62,881 nt of DNA from Lentisphaerae bacterium GWF2_49_21 (GTDB taxonomy: Bacteria > Verrucomicrobiota > Lentisphaeria > Victivallales > GWF2-50-93), in NCBI GenBank assembly GCA_001804805.1, contig MHBH01000033.1:1-62881 (forward strand), written 5' to 3'. Below, one piece after another: positions 8,491 to 16,752 of this stretch (positions are counted from its first letter, which is position 1; each line of letters opens with the position of its first letter). Both the position numbers and the translations under genes were made by a program. The notes under the pieces were generated by a model. That model was not told the origin of the DNA. It did not search any database and saw only the letters and a list, made by a program, of their open reading frames with translations.

Positions 8491-9306
8491 ATGAAAATAG
8501 GAACTTGTGCAGATCCGAATGCCGGACAGATCCTCAAGGATGCCGGCTTTGATTTCATCGAGATGGGCGTCGGCGGAGCTCTCAAGCCCGACAAGCCCTA
8601 TGCGGAGTTTGTGACCGAACTCGACAGGATACAGAAAAGCCCCCTGCCATGTTTGGTCGTCAACTGCCTCATGCCGGGACACATGAAGATAACGGGTCCG
8701 GAGGTCAGCCTCCAGAGCATAAAGCTCCATCTGAGCACGGTCTGTGAGAGGGCTGAAGCCGCAGGGATCAAAAAGATCGTTTTTGGCTCCGGAGGCTCGA
8801 GGAAGTGCCCGGAGGGTTTTGACAGGAAGAAGGCTTTTGACCAGCTTGTCGAATTTGGGAAGATCCTCGGGGATGAGGCGGAAAAGCACAATGTCATAAT
8901 TGCGGTGGAGCCTCTGAACAAGAATGAATGCAACATGCTCAACTCCATTAAAAGGACGATGGACTATGTAAATAAGGTTGGGATACCGAGTTTCCGTCTC
9001 CATGCCGATTCCTTCCACTGGGGTATGGAGGATGAAGCGGACAAGGATTTCAGGGGAGCAAGCTCCCTTATTACTCATGCGCACATCGCCACATATAAAT
9101 CACGCTTGTCGCCAGGCTTCGAAGAGGCTGACTTCACAAGATTCTTTTCCCTGCTGAAACAGTGCGGATATGACGACACGATTGCGATAGAGGGAAAATG
9201 GGCGGCGTATGACTGCGGGTTCGGGATCAACATCAACGATCCGAAGGTCGCGGCGGATCCTTCGCACCTGCGGAAGGCAGTTGAGATAATAAAGAAATAT
9301 TTGTAA
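8491..9306 (+). CDS. Sugar phosphate isomerase/epimerase family, TIM barrel
   Basis: 271 residues with the layout of the AP-endonuclease-2/xylose-isomerase-like TIM barrel. Likely metal ligands are Glu in AVEPLN, Asp/His in LHADSFHWGMED, His in THAHIA and Glu in IAIEGKW. It is cytoplasmic and probably isomerises or epimerises a keto-sugar or a related polyol. The family covers many substrates, including tagatose/psicose epimerases, hydroxypyruvate isomerase and inosose dehydratase. ATG 8491 follows GAAAGGAAG at a good spacing. It stands between two repeat elements, so it is probably a single-gene unit. Confidence 0.82.
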   Translation: MKIGTCADPNAGQILKDAGFDFIEMGVGGALKPDKPYAEFVTELDRIQKSPLPCLVVNCLMPGHMKITGPEVSLQSIKLHLSTVCERAEAAGIKKIVFGSGGSRKCPEGFDRKKAFDQLVEFGKILGDEAEKHNVIIAVEPLNKNECNMLNSIKRTMDYVNKVGIPSFRLHADSFHWGMEDEADKDFRGASSLITHAHIATYKSRLSPGFEEADFTRFFSLLKQCGYDDTIAIEGKWAAYDCGFGININDPKVAADPSHLRKAVEIIKKYL

Positions 9307-9311
9307 TCTTT

Positions 9312-9389
9312 GGAGCGCCGGCATCCTTCGACAAGCTCAGGACAGGTCTTGCCGGCTATTATTAACTGCCAGCAAGATGCTGGCGCTCC
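9312..9389. repeat. Inverted repeat GGAGCGCCGGCATC...GATGCTGGCGCTCC
   Basis: The outer arms of 14 bases (9312-9325 and 9376-9389) pair with one mismatch, and an inner pair CCGGCATCC/TTGCCGG lies inside. It fills the gap between the isomerase and FAH genes and could also terminate transcription. Confidence 0.7.
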
Positions 9390-9409
9390 TATAATTTAAG
9401 GAATTCTCC

Positions 9410-10057
9410 ATGAAAGTTTATCTTGGCAAGAAAAGTTTTGAAGCCAGAAGAGTATTTTGCATCGGCAGGAATTATGCAGATCATATAAAGGAACTGAGCG
9501 ACCAGGTTCCTGAGAAACCGGTCATTTTCATGAAGCCGGAGACATCCCTGGTACCTGAAGGTGTCGAAGTAAGTTTCCCGACCCATGGAAAAGAATTCCA
9601 TTATGAAACTGAACTTGTCCTGCTAATCGGCAAGGAAGGCCGTCCGGCAACAGTTAAAAAGGCATTGGATCATGTTGCCGGAATTTCTCTGGGTTTTGAT
9701 CTTACAATGCGTGATGTCCAGAGGTATTTGCTGCCGAAAGGCCTTCCTTGGGAACTTTGCAAGGCTTTCGACCAGAGCGCCCCTGTCGGAAAGTTTGTTG
9801 AGAAGAAAGATATCAAAGATTTGAACAACATGGATTTTTTCGGAAAGGTGAACGGCAAGGTTGTTCAGCACGGCAATTCCAGCCAGATGATAAACAGCTT
9901 TGAAACGCTTGTCTTTGAAATCTCCCAGGCCTGGAGACTTCTTCCGGGCGACCTTGTCTACACCGGAACGCCTTCTGGAATAGGACCAGTAAGCATTGGT
10001 GACATGATTACCGCAGAATCAGACGAAATAGGTGTATTTTCTTGGAAAATATCCTGA
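9410..10057 (+). CDS. Fumarylacetoacetate hydrolase family protein (FAHD1-like)
   Basis: 215 residues, the short FAH-fold length typical of FAHD1-type acylpyruvases. IGRNYADHIKEL opens the domain. HYETELVLLIG provides the two metal-binding Glu and GFDLTMRDVQ the metal-binding Asp. The catalytic-loop sequence TGTPSGIGP is near the C-terminus. Members cleave acylpyruvates or decarboxylate oxaloacetate, or hydrate 2-oxo-pentenoates, using Mg2+. The exact substrate is unclear. ATG 9410 follows TTAAGGAATTC. It ends directly before the palindromic VapB upstream region. Confidence 0.88.
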   Translation: MKVYLGKKSFEARRVFCIGRNYADHIKELSDQVPEKPVIFMKPETSLVPEGVEVSFPTHGKEFHYETELVLLIGKEGRPATVKKALDHVAGISLGFDLTMRDVQRYLLPKGLPWELCKAFDQSAPVGKFVEKKDIKDLNNMDFFGKVNGKVVQHGNSSQMINSFETLVFEISQAWRLLPGDLVYTGTPSGIGPVSIGDMITAESDEIGVFSWKIS

Positions 10058-10100
10058 TTGGCAATTTGAAATTGCCAATTGCCATTATATATTGCCAATA
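10058..10100 (+). promoter_or_regulatory. Palindromic region upstream of VapB, possible operator
   Basis: A perfect 21-bp palindrome TTGGCAATTTGAAATTGCCAA lies at 10058-10078, followed by further TTGCCA and ATTGCCAAT boxes to 10100. AbrB-type antitoxins usually bind such repeats over their own promoter. A related sequence (ATTGGCAATTGAAAATGCC) occurs near 13325 away from any antitoxin, so it may just be a dispersed repeat. Confidence 0.45.
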
Positions 10101-10120
10101 ATAAAAGAGGAGCACTCTAC

Positions 10121-10372
10121 ATGGAAGTTCTTGTTGATAATTTTGGCAGGATACTTATACCGCAATCGGTGAGGAAGCACATAGGGCTTAAGGCAGGCTC
10201 TGTGCTTGATATTGAGGAATCTGAAAACAAGATAGTATTGAAGCCGAAAGAGGCTCAAAATCCTTTGAGGATAAAAGAGGATCTCGCCGTCTATTCCGGG
10301 GACATAGGTGATTCTGGTGATCTTGTCAAGGAAGACCGAGAGAAGAGAATCAGGAAATTAACCGGGAACTGA
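10121..10372 (+). CDS. VapB-type antitoxin, SpoVT/AbrB fold
   Basis: 83 residues from ATG 10121, which follows GAGGAGCACTCTAC. The frame opens earlier (10079), but that start lies in the palindromic upstream region. Residues 1-45 are a swapped-hairpin AbrB DNA-binding domain: VLVDNFGRILIPQSVRKHIGL then GSVLDIEE. The charged C-terminal tail would bind the toxin. It should neutralise the PIN toxin encoded one base downstream and repress the operon. Confidence 0.88.
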   Translation: MEVLVDNFGRILIPQSVRKHIGLKAGSVLDIEESENKIVLKPKEAQNPLRIKEDLAVYSGDIGDSGDLVKEDREKRIRKLTGN

Positions 10373-10373
10373 C

Positions 10374-10826
10374 ATGAAGAATTACCTCTTTGACACTTCG
10401 GTGCTGGTTGCGGCCATTCTGGAAAAGCATCCTAACCATGAAAAGGCGTTCCGCTGGCTAAAGACCGCTGCGGAAGGGAAAATCGGATTTTTTGTGTCCT
10501 CTCACACCCTGGCCGAACTTTTTTCTGTCCTGACAGGCATGCCATCAAGTCCGAAGATATCTCCATCACAGGCAAAACTTCTGATCGAGAAAAATACGCA
10601 GTCCGCAAGAATAATCGATCTCAATGAGAAAGACTACAGGGCTGTCATCGGCCTCTTGTCCGACCTCAACCTCTCCGGAGGTGTGATTTATGATGCTTTG
10701 GCTGCGTATGCGGCCAGAAAAGCCAAGGCTGATTATATTCTTACTTTCAATGAGAATGATTTCAGGAGATTTGAACTGATAAGCGATTGTCCGGAAATCA
10801 TATCACCTTTTCATAAACATGAGTAA
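10374..10826 (+). CDS. VapC-type toxin, PIN domain ribonuclease
   Basis: 150 residues. PIN-domain acidic residues are visible: Asp in YLFDTSVLVAA, Glu in SSHTLAELFS, Asp in IYDALAAYAA and Asp in FNENDFRRF. These would hold Mg2+ for RNA cleavage. The start codon lies one base after the antitoxin stop codon, so the two are translationally coupled. Target RNA is unknown. Confidence 0.9.
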   Translation: MKNYLFDTSVLVAAILEKHPNHEKAFRWLKTAAEGKIGFFVSSHTLAELFSVLTGMPSSPKISPSQAKLLIEKNTQSARIIDLNEKDYRAVIGLLSDLNLSGGVIYDALAAYAARKAKADYILTFNENDFRRFELISDCPEIISPFHKHE

Positions 10827-10849
10827 GAGGTTTTGCAGTGGGAAGCTTT

Positions 10850-10923
10850 GTAGCTGCCGACGACTGACAGCTATCGACCCGGCTTCACAAGGCTATGCCG
10901 CGGCAGGCTGACGGCCGCTACTT
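10850..10923. repeat. Inverted repeat GTAGC-GCCG...CGGCCGCTAC
   Basis: The left arm GTAGCTGCCGACGACTGAC pairs imperfectly with the right arm GCAGGCTGACGGCCGCTAC across a central GGCTTCACAAGGCTATGCCG. It lies in the gap after the VapC gene and has no coding content. Confidence 0.6.
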
Positions 10924-10981
10924 TGCCAACTGGCCTGGTTTATGCTAAATTAAATGCAAATAATTCGACAGGTTTGATCTT

Positions 10982-11386
10982 ATGATAAAGAAGCTGCTCA
11001 TATTTGGCGTGATTGCCCTGATAATCGGTATGGCGCTGGTGCCTGCCTGGACAACTAAGATGGCCGAGGACGGATTCAAGGAGCCTGACAAGACTGCTTC
11101 ACCGGAGAATGTCAAGAAGGCGCTCAAGATCAAGATGTACCTTTATATGTATCCCGAGGCGAGGAAGATGGCCGAGCGGGCAGTGATCTATTTTCCGGAA
11201 TCACAGGAGTTTCCATATTTCATCTATACTGCGGCATTGAGCTCTGAAAAATCAAATGCTCCTCTTGCGGCGGTCCATTGGTATGGATATTTTATCGAAC
11301 TTTTCCCGAAGCATGAGTGGGCAAACCAGGCCCAGAACAGCTACAACAAGCTTAAGGGCGTGCATACCACCGATACTAAAAACTGA
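10982..11386 (+). CDS. Small membrane-anchored or secreted protein, TPR-like
   Basis: 134 residues. An N-terminal hydrophobic segment (LLIFGVIALIIGMALVPAW, residues 4-22) is a signal anchor. The rest is helical, with amphipathic pairs such as KALKIKMYLYMYPEARKMAERAVIYF and HWYGYFIELFPKHEWANQAQ, which look like one or two TPR-type repeats as in outer-membrane assembly lipoproteins. No lipobox Cys is present. The stop lies 13 bases before trpD, so the two are probably co-transcribed though no functional link is obvious. Family not recognised. Confidence 0.6.
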   Translation: MIKKLLIFGVIALIIGMALVPAWTTKMAEDGFKEPDKTASPENVKKALKIKMYLYMYPEARKMAERAVIYFPESQEFPYFIYTAALSSEKSNAPLAAVHWYGYFIELFPKHEWANQAQNSYNKLKGVHTTDTKN

Positions 11387-11399
11387 AACAGGATGGAAG

Positions 11400-12425
11400 A
11401 TGTCGCTATTTCCGATCACAATCCAGAAGCTTCTAAGGAAGGAATCCCTCAGCTTTGAAGAGGCGAAGACCGTCATGCAGGAGATTATGAGCGGACAGCT
11501 TTCTTCAATCAGGATTGCGTCCTGGATCACCGCCCTCAGGATGAAGGGTGAGACCCCGGAGGAGGTCGGGGGATGTGCAGCTGCAATGAACGCAAGTGGA
11601 ATAAAGATACACTGTCTTGATGAGAATGTGATAGACACATGCGGTACAGGCGGTGACGGCGCCGGAACATTCAATATCTCGACAGCAGCGGCATTTGTGG
11701 CGGCCGGAGCTGGAGCGACAGTCGCCAAACACGGCAACAGGGCGGTTTCAAGCAAGTCGGGGAGCGCGGATATCCTTTCAGAGCTAGATTTCAACATCAA
11801 TATGCCTGTGGAAGACATGGAATACTGCCTTAACAGGCTCGGGATAGCCTTCCTTTTTGCTCCGAACCTGCATCCTGCCATGAAGCATGCGATGCCTGTA
11901 AGGATTGATCTTGGCATAAGGACAGTCTTCAATATAATGGGACCGCTCTGCAACCCTGCAAATGCAAAAAGAGCTGTAATTGGCGTCTATGACAGGAAGC
12001 TCTGCCGGATCATGGCGGAGGCGGCCCAGACCCTTGGCAAGGAGCACGTCATGGTCGTCCATGGCAATGACGGTCTTGATGAAATAACGACGACCACCAC
12101 CACGCACATCTGCGAACTCCGCAACAACGGGATCCATGAATATGACTTCGATCCGATCAAGACGCTCGGGATTCCGAAATCAAAGCCGGCTGATCTGCTC
12201 GGGAAGGAGCCACGTGAGAATGCAAAAGTCTTCCGGGAGATAATTTCCGGAGAGAAAACTGGTCCGCTGCGGGATATAATCGTGCTGAATTCCGCAGCGG
12301 CGATACTGGTTTCCGGCAAGGCCATCAAGTGGGAAGATGCACTTTCGATGGCCGAGGAATCGCTTTCAAGCGGCCGTGCATATCAGAAGCTTAAGTCCAT
12401 AGTCGAATTCTGCAGGAAAAAATAA
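11400..12425 (+). CDS. trpD: Anthranilate phosphoribosyltransferase
   Basis: 341 residues from ATG 11400 (MSLFPITIQKLL), with AGGATGGAAG upstream; an earlier in-frame ATG at 11256 lies inside the preceding gene. The PRPP-binding motif DTCGTGGDG and the anthranilate-site sequence KHGNRAVSSKSGSADIL are intact, and the N-terminal helical domain is present. It transfers phosphoribose to anthranilate in tryptophan synthesis. No other trp gene is near, so it is an orphan in this window. TrpD-like paralogues of other function exist, but the motifs fit the true enzyme. Confidence 0.93.
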   Translation: MSLFPITIQKLLRKESLSFEEAKTVMQEIMSGQLSSIRIASWITALRMKGETPEEVGGCAAAMNASGIKIHCLDENVIDTCGTGGDGAGTFNISTAAAFVAAGAGATVAKHGNRAVSSKSGSADILSELDFNINMPVEDMEYCLNRLGIAFLFAPNLHPAMKHAMPVRIDLGIRTVFNIMGPLCNPANAKRAVIGVYDRKLCRIMAEAAQTLGKEHVMVVHGNDGLDEITTTTTTHICELRNNGIHEYDFDPIKTLGIPKSKPADLLGKEPRENAKVFREIISGEKTGPLRDIIVLNSAAAILVSGKAIKWEDALSMAEESLSSGRAYQKLKSIVEFCRKK

Positions 12426-12434
12426 AGTTGATGC

Positions 12435-13271
12435 TTATTCTTTGCCGTTGAGATAGGACATTGCTCCGGCATAACGCCTTCCAAGCTCTATCAGGGAATC
12501 ATTGTCGTAAATGACGCTTTCGCCTTTAGTCTTCAGCCCTTTTGTCTCAACAAGTCCGCGTCGCTGGACTTCCAGGAAGACCTTTTCGAGGGTCTCGTTG
12601 AATTCCTTGAACTGATCCTTATCCTTGTCGGAGGGGAAGGGGAAGGAGACCAGCTTGCTTCCTACGAAGGGAAGGGGATGTATCTTGAGTTCAGGGGCTA
12701 GATCTTTCCTCAAGTCTTCAATGATCTTTGAAACTGAATCGGCATAGTCCTTGAGATCTTTCTTCAAGGCGTCCGGTTCTCCCTGGTTCCAGAGTATCCC
12801 TTTGAGCACGCCAGCTTTCTGGGCAGCTTTTGCCTTCTGTACGGCCTTGTCGTAAAGCTCCTGGCCTTTTGCCCATGATGAAATGGACGAATCTTCGGAG
12901 GCGCAGTTTACTATCCCTATTATTACATGGCCCCTGGCAACCTTCATCATTGCTTTCCCGAACGGTATTCCGGGACCGACATTCTCCGCTTCAGGATTCC
13001 TGCCAGGGAATTTCTGGATTTCTTCTACGGAAGTCCATTCGTTCTTGGAGGTAAGGATGAAAACTTCCGAATCTACCCCCTTGTCCGGTTTTGGGAAAGT
13101 GGCTTTTCCAAGCATGTTTGAACCGCCGATAAGCAGGTAAATATGGAAATCTTCCTTCTCTTTCACTTTTGATGGAGCCTTGATTTCCTGGCTGTCCTGT
13201 CCCATCAGTGCCGGAAGAAGGAACATGCCGATTAGAAATGTGAAAAAATGAAAATAGGATGTTTTTTTCAT
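12435..13271 (-). CDS. Secreted SGNH-type carbohydrate esterase (SASA family)
   Basis: 278 residues from ATG 13271. Residues 1-25 are a signal peptide (HFFTFLIGMFLLPALMGQ). FHIYLLIGGSNMLG holds the catalytic Ser block, HVIIGIVNCASEDSSISSW a middle block, and GILWNQGEPDA the third block, as in the sialate O-acetylesterase-related family. It probably removes acetyl groups from extracellular or periplasmic sugars. The usual QSNM is GSNM here, and the usual WHQGE is WNQGE, so catalytic His placement differs from the norm. The longer start at 13334 would add a non-signal extension and is less likely. It is convergent with trpD. Confidence 0.75.
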   Translation of the reverse strand: MKKTSYFHFFTFLIGMFLLPALMGQDSQEIKAPSKVKEKEDFHIYLLIGGSNMLGKATFPKPDKGVDSEVFILTSKNEWTSVEEIQKFPGRNPEAENVGPGIPFGKAMMKVARGHVIIGIVNCASEDSSISSWAKGQELYDKAVQKAKAAQKAGVLKGILWNQGEPDALKKDLKDYADSVSKIIEDLRKDLAPELKIHPLPFVGSKLVSFPFPSDKDKDQFKEFNETLEKVFLEVQRRGLVETKGLKTKGESVIYDNDSLIELGRRYAGAMSYLNGKE

Positions 13272-13410
13272 GATTTTGCTTTCTGTTTTCAATCTTGCAA
13301 CGGTTATTATAAATTGGTAAACGGAAATTGGCAATTGAAAATGCCTTATTTCCCTGTATAATTTTAGAGGTGCCCTTAGTGAACCATCTTAAATAATCCA
13401 GGGATTTGAA

Positions 13411-14271
13411 ATGAAAAAGAAAAAAGCTGATGATCAGCTCATATTGGGCTTTGATGAAACGGAACCTCAGGCCAGGCCTCAGATCAGGACTCAGACCAGG
13501 CCACAGGTCAAAAAAAGGGTGGAGAAGCCCCCCCTTCAGCCTCTCGACTTGAAAAGAGCCGCTCTTGGTTGGCTTGTTGCACAGAAGCCCGACGCAATCA
13601 GCGTCAGGGTTCCTACCCGCATTTCAAAGTATTGTGCGGATGTCGCCGCGTTCTGGTCTGTGGGCAGAAGAGGGAAGCTCCTGCCGAAAAAGACTTTGAT
13701 CATTGAAACCAGGAACAACAGGGAGGAGTGCTGGCCCGACTGCTCCAGGCATGAAGGTCTCCTGAACCAGCTCAAGGAAGCGAAAGAACTGAAAAGATCG
13801 ATTGAAGCTAAAATCAGGAAAAACGAGCCTAACCTTAAGGACACCGACAACCTGTTCAATGAATATGAGAGCTGGCGCTACAAGGAATCCAAAAACAAGG
13901 AATATCACAAATGCCTTAAGGAGATTGACAAGCTTGAACGCGCCGTCTACAACGGAAGTTTCTTCGAACAGCTCAGGCGTGCGGAAGTCGCGGACTACCT
14001 TTATCTTGCAGTCCCGGAAGGGACCGTGCATTCGGATGAGCTCGCAGACAGCTGGGGATTGATTTATGTGAAGCCGGATCTGGGCACTGAGCTTGTCAAG
14101 GCCGCCGAATTTTGGGACTGTCCGGTGGAAAGGAAGATGCACCTTGCCCAGAATATCGCGATCACATGCCGGAAAAGCCTTCTTTTCAGCCTGGGGATCA
14201 GGGAGAACGCCGATGGCAGACCGGTCTTTACGCCCATCCCGCACAGGAGAAGAGGCAAGGCGGTTTCTTGA
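13411..14271 (+). CDS. MmcB-like protein with possible nuclease fold and coiled coil
   Basis: 286 residues. The N-terminus is basic and rich in Arg/Gln/Pro (residues 15-45). The segments ALGWLVAQ, RISKYCADVAAFW, LIIETRN, DYLYLAVPEG and GLIYVKPD occur in the order seen in MmcB-family DNA-repair proteins, which have a PD-(D/E)XK-like fold. The Asp of ADVAAF and Glu of IETRN would be the active-site acids; the usual Lys of ExK is Arg here. A charged coiled coil of about 80 residues (LKEAKELKRSIEAKI through KEIDKLERAV) is inserted in the middle, with a Cys-containing CWPDCSRHE just before it. The link is inferred from pattern only. It is followed by the acyltransferase gene. Confidence 0.5.
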   Translation: MKKKKADDQLILGFDETEPQARPQIRTQTRPQVKKRVEKPPLQPLDLKRAALGWLVAQKPDAISVRVPTRISKYCADVAAFWSVGRRGKLLPKKTLIIETRNNREECWPDCSRHEGLLNQLKEAKELKRSIEAKIRKNEPNLKDTDNLFNEYESWRYKESKNKEYHKCLKEIDKLERAVYNGSFFEQLRRAEVADYLYLAVPEGTVHSDELADSWGLIYVKPDLGTELVKAAEFWDCPVERKMHLAQNIAITCRKSLLFSLGIRENADGRPVFTPIPHRRRGKAVS

Positions 14272-14300
14272 AAATCCGAAACTTGAAGCACGAAATCCGA
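14269..14300. repeat. CCGAAACTTGAAGCACGAAATCCGAAAC repeat
   Basis: Short repeat at 14275-14304 with two CCGAAAC boxes. A longer relative lies at 22927-23040. It overlaps the end of the MmcB-like gene and separates it from the acyltransferase gene. Confidence 0.55.
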
Positions 14301-14310
14301 AACTGGTGAT

Positions 14311-15294
14311 ATGAAGATTCCCAAATCAATATTGTATGTCCGGTATTTTATTGAATACATGGCAGCGCTTCCTCTTTACTGGTTCATAAGGATGCTTCCC
14401 CATTCCATGCTTTTCCCAGTTGCGAAATTCGCAGGAGCGCTGGTTTTTCTGCTGCCGTCAGTCAAGAGGCTGCTCTGCGCGAACATCAAGGTTGCTTTCC
14501 CTGAAAAAGATGACTGCGAAATCCGCGGCATAGCCTCGCGGAGCACATCAAACCTCATACTTGCCCTGCTGGAGTTCTTCTGGTTCATCGACAGGCCGAA
14601 AAAGATTGAGGACTACGTTGACTTTTCTGAGAAAGAACGGAACCTGACTGAGAAGTACAGGAAGGCCGGACACGGACTAATATGGGCGACTCCGCATATC
14701 GGCAACTGGGAGCTCGCAGGTCTCAAGTTCAAGCATGACTCCGGCATCCCCTTCGCAGTGGTGGTGCGCCCTCTCAACAATATTTTCCTGAACGGGTTAA
14801 TACATTCGGGGAGGGTTTCAGAAGGAAGCCGCGTAATACCCGACAAGGGTGCAGTGAAAGGGATGATCAAGGCTCTCAAGGAAGGTTTCTTCATTGCCAC
14901 TCTTGTAGACCAGAACAGCAGAGTCAGGGATGGAGGAATATTTGTAAATTTCTTCGGACTGCCCGTACCGACCAGCCGTGCGCCTGCGATGTTCGCAAGG
15001 AAGCTCAATACTCCTGTGGCCGTGGGCGGCTGTATCCGCAGGGGCCGGCGTTGCGAGACGTTTGTCGTCGAGCTCCCGAAGGCCACTGCGGACTATAAGA
15101 GCGACGAGGAGCTTGTCCAGGATATCATGGTGATCAACGAGGAGCTCATACGACAGTATCCCGACCAATACCTCTGGCTCTACAGGCGTTGGCTCTACAT
15201 CCCGGAAAACGCGACCGAGGAGCAGAAGAAGAAATATCCCTTCTACGCGAAGAAGGTAACTCCGAAATTCTATGACAAATACGCATCCAACTAG
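14311..15294 (+). CDS. LpxL/HtrB-like lipid A acyltransferase
   Basis: 327 residues. One membrane segment lies near residues 10-50. The catalytic HIGNWE (His and Glu of the HX4D/E motif) lies in WATPHIGNWELAG at about residue 130, and the Arg/Pro-rich SRAPAMFARKL block is at about 225. A typical acyltransferase tail with YLWLYRRWLY is present. It should add a secondary acyl chain to a Kdo-lipid A precursor at the inner membrane, which suggests a Gram-negative envelope. A palindrome copy at 14421 reads AKFA. The start has only a weak GGTGAT site. Confidence 0.88.
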   Translation: MKIPKSILYVRYFIEYMAALPLYWFIRMLPHSMLFPVAKFAGALVFLLPSVKRLLCANIKVAFPEKDDCEIRGIASRSTSNLILALLEFFWFIDRPKKIEDYVDFSEKERNLTEKYRKAGHGLIWATPHIGNWELAGLKFKHDSGIPFAVVVRPLNNIFLNGLIHSGRVSEGSRVIPDKGAVKGMIKALKEGFFIATLVDQNSRVRDGGIFVNFFGLPVPTSRAPAMFARKLNTPVAVGGCIRRGRRCETFVVELPKATADYKSDEELVQDIMVINEELIRQYPDQYLWLYRRWLYIPENATEEQKKKYPFYAKKVTPKFYDKYASN

Positions 15295-15373
15295 GACTGC
15301 CCGGGTCTTTTCATTGACTATCACGATTGTAGAAATATATTATGCGACCAATAAACAAAAGAGGAGACTTGAA

Positions 15374-15931
15374 ATGATCGGAAGAATGTTCAAATGCTGT
15401 GTGGCTGCAGTCGCGGTTTTCGCCGTATGCTCAACAGTCCTTGCCCAGGAGAAGGTTGACAATCCCCGCTATCTCGAATGGTCCAAGTATAAGCCGGGCA
15501 CGCTGATCAAGATGGAAATGTCCATGCCGCAGAACATGAAGTCGACCATGACCACTACTCTCAAGGAAGTCACCCCGGAAAAAGTTGTTCTTGAGATGAA
15601 GACCAGCATGGCAATACCTGGAATGGCTCCTCAGGAGAACGTATTGAGTGTAATTGAACCCGCCAAGATAGAGAAAGCAAAGGTCAAGCCTGTCAGTCCT
15701 GAACAGATGCCTAACTGCAAGGTCATAAACAAGGGGACCGAGGATCTGAAGGTCGGAGGCAAGACCTACAAATGCAACTGGTATGAGGTTGAGATGCAAC
15801 AGCAGGGCATGAAGATGACCAGCAAGATGTGGACCTGCGACGACGTTCTCGACCACCTTGTCAAGAATGTATCCAAGATGTCCGGCATGGATACTACGAT
15901 GACGCTTGTAGAGTTCAAGGCCGTAAAATAA
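15374..15931 (+). CDS. Secreted protein of unknown function
   Basis: 185 residues from ATG 15374, preceded by GAGGAGACTTGAA; the longer in-frame start at 15272 overlaps the acyltransferase gene. Residues 1-22 form a signal peptide ending AVCSTVLAQ. The mature part is Met- and Lys-rich (MEMSMPQNMKSTM, GMAPQEN, MQQQGMKMTSKMW), with three Cys (NCKVI, KCNWYE, TCDD). It looks like a small beta-rich periplasmic protein. I recognise no family. A strong terminator follows, so it is a single-gene transcript. Confidence 0.65.
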   Translation: MIGRMFKCCVAAVAVFAVCSTVLAQEKVDNPRYLEWSKYKPGTLIKMEMSMPQNMKSTMTTTLKEVTPEKVVLEMKTSMAIPGMAPQENVLSVIEPAKIEKAKVKPVSPEQMPNCKVINKGTEDLKVGGKTYKCNWYEVEMQQQGMKMTSKMWTCDDVLDHLVKNVSKMSGMDTTMTLVEFKAVK

Positions 15932-15955
15932 GACTCTGATAGTTTCCAGGATTTC

Positions 15956-15989
15956 AAAGCGCCTCCACTCCGGAGGCGCTTTTTTTTTA
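15956..15989 (+). terminator. Intrinsic terminator
   Basis: The stem AAAGCGCCTCC / GGAGGCGCTTT has a short ACTCC loop and is followed by nine T residues. It lies 24 bases after the stop of the secreted protein gene, and is the clearest rho-independent terminator in the window. Confidence 0.9.
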
Positions 15990-16009
15990 GAAACTACAAG
16001 ACATGCGCA

Positions 16010-16429
16010 TTAGATTAACCTGTAATCAAGTTCCAGTAATCCTGCGGATTTCGCAAGGTTCATGTCGGATGTGACGATAGGAATGTTGTTTGAGAAGGCG
16101 GTCGCAAGATGCAGCGCGTCCAGGGATCTGAGAGCGTTGTCGAAGCTCGAGATAAAGTTTCTGGCGATTGCGAAATGCGAAGGTTCAATCTGAATTACAG
16201 TGAAATAATCCCCTTTCATATGAAGTTCAAACTGTGAGGATATCCTGTGGGCGTCTTTAGCCGAGATAGCTTTCTCCCTGACCTTGCGTGACAGGGCGGA
16301 ATAGAACTCGAGTTCCACAAGTTTGCTGATGGCGATATCATCGGAGCTTGTGAGCAGTTTTTCAACTTCAGAACTTTTCTCTTCGGCGCAATAATATGAG
16401 ACAACGATGGAGGTGTCCGCGTAAAACAT
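16010..16429 (-). CDS. PIN-domain toxin (VapC family)
   Basis: 139 residues. PIN acidic residues are present: Asp5 (FYADTSIVV), Glu in LVELEFYSAL, Asp in RSLDALHLA, and Asp in VTSDMNLAKSA. It should be an Mg2+-dependent endoribonuclease. It lies 2 bases downstream of a Phd-type antitoxin and is expressed with it. Confidence 0.88.
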   Translation of the reverse strand: MFYADTSIVVSYYCAEEKSSEVEKLLTSSDDIAISKLVELEFYSALSRKVREKAISAKDAHRISSQFELHMKGDYFTVIQIEPSHFAIARNFISSFDNALRSLDALHLATAFSNNIPIVTSDMNLAKSAGLLELDYRLI

Positions 16430-16431
16430 GA

Positions 16432-16668
16432 TTAGAACCTTTCCTCTTCACGTTGTTTCAGCAAGGTCTTTCCGAGAGTTTCGCCTTTTATCTTGATGCT
16501 GTCGCGGAATTTCCTCATCGAGGGTAGGCGCTTCTTGTTTTCATGATATGGCGACAGTCCTGCAATCTTTTTGCCATGACGCGTGATGACAACAGTTTCG
16601 CCGTTTGAAACCGCATCAATCAGCGTACAGAACTGCGCCCTGGCTTCTTTTACACTCAATTGCTTCAT
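16432..16668 (-). CDS. Phd/YefM-type antitoxin
   Basis: 78 residues from ATG 16668, which has AAGGATATC upstream; the longer start at 16692 overlaps the probable operator. MKQLSVKEARAQF and GETVVITRHGKKIAGL are the Phd/YefM DNA-binding domain. The C-terminal tail is charged and would bind the PIN toxin. Pairing of a Phd-type antitoxin with a PIN toxin is common. Confidence 0.88.
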   Translation of the reverse strand: MKQLSVKEARAQFCTLIDAVSNGETVVITRHGKKIAGLSPYHENKKRLPSMRKFRDSIKIKGETLGKTLLKQREEERF

Positions 16669-16684
16669 GTTGATATCCTTCTTT

Positions 16685-16705
16685 ATGTACATAATATATG
16701 TCCAT
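16685..16705 (-). promoter_or_regulatory. Dyad upstream of the Phd antitoxin, likely operator
   Basis: ATGTACATA-ATA-TATGTCCAT is an inverted repeat with 9-bp arms and one mismatch, 17 bases upstream of the antitoxin ATG. This is the usual place for autoregulatory binding by Phd-type antitoxins. Confidence 0.5.
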
Positions 16706-16752
16706 AATCATAAATTTTCAATAAAAGCCTGCGATTTTAAAAACCAAGCTTG

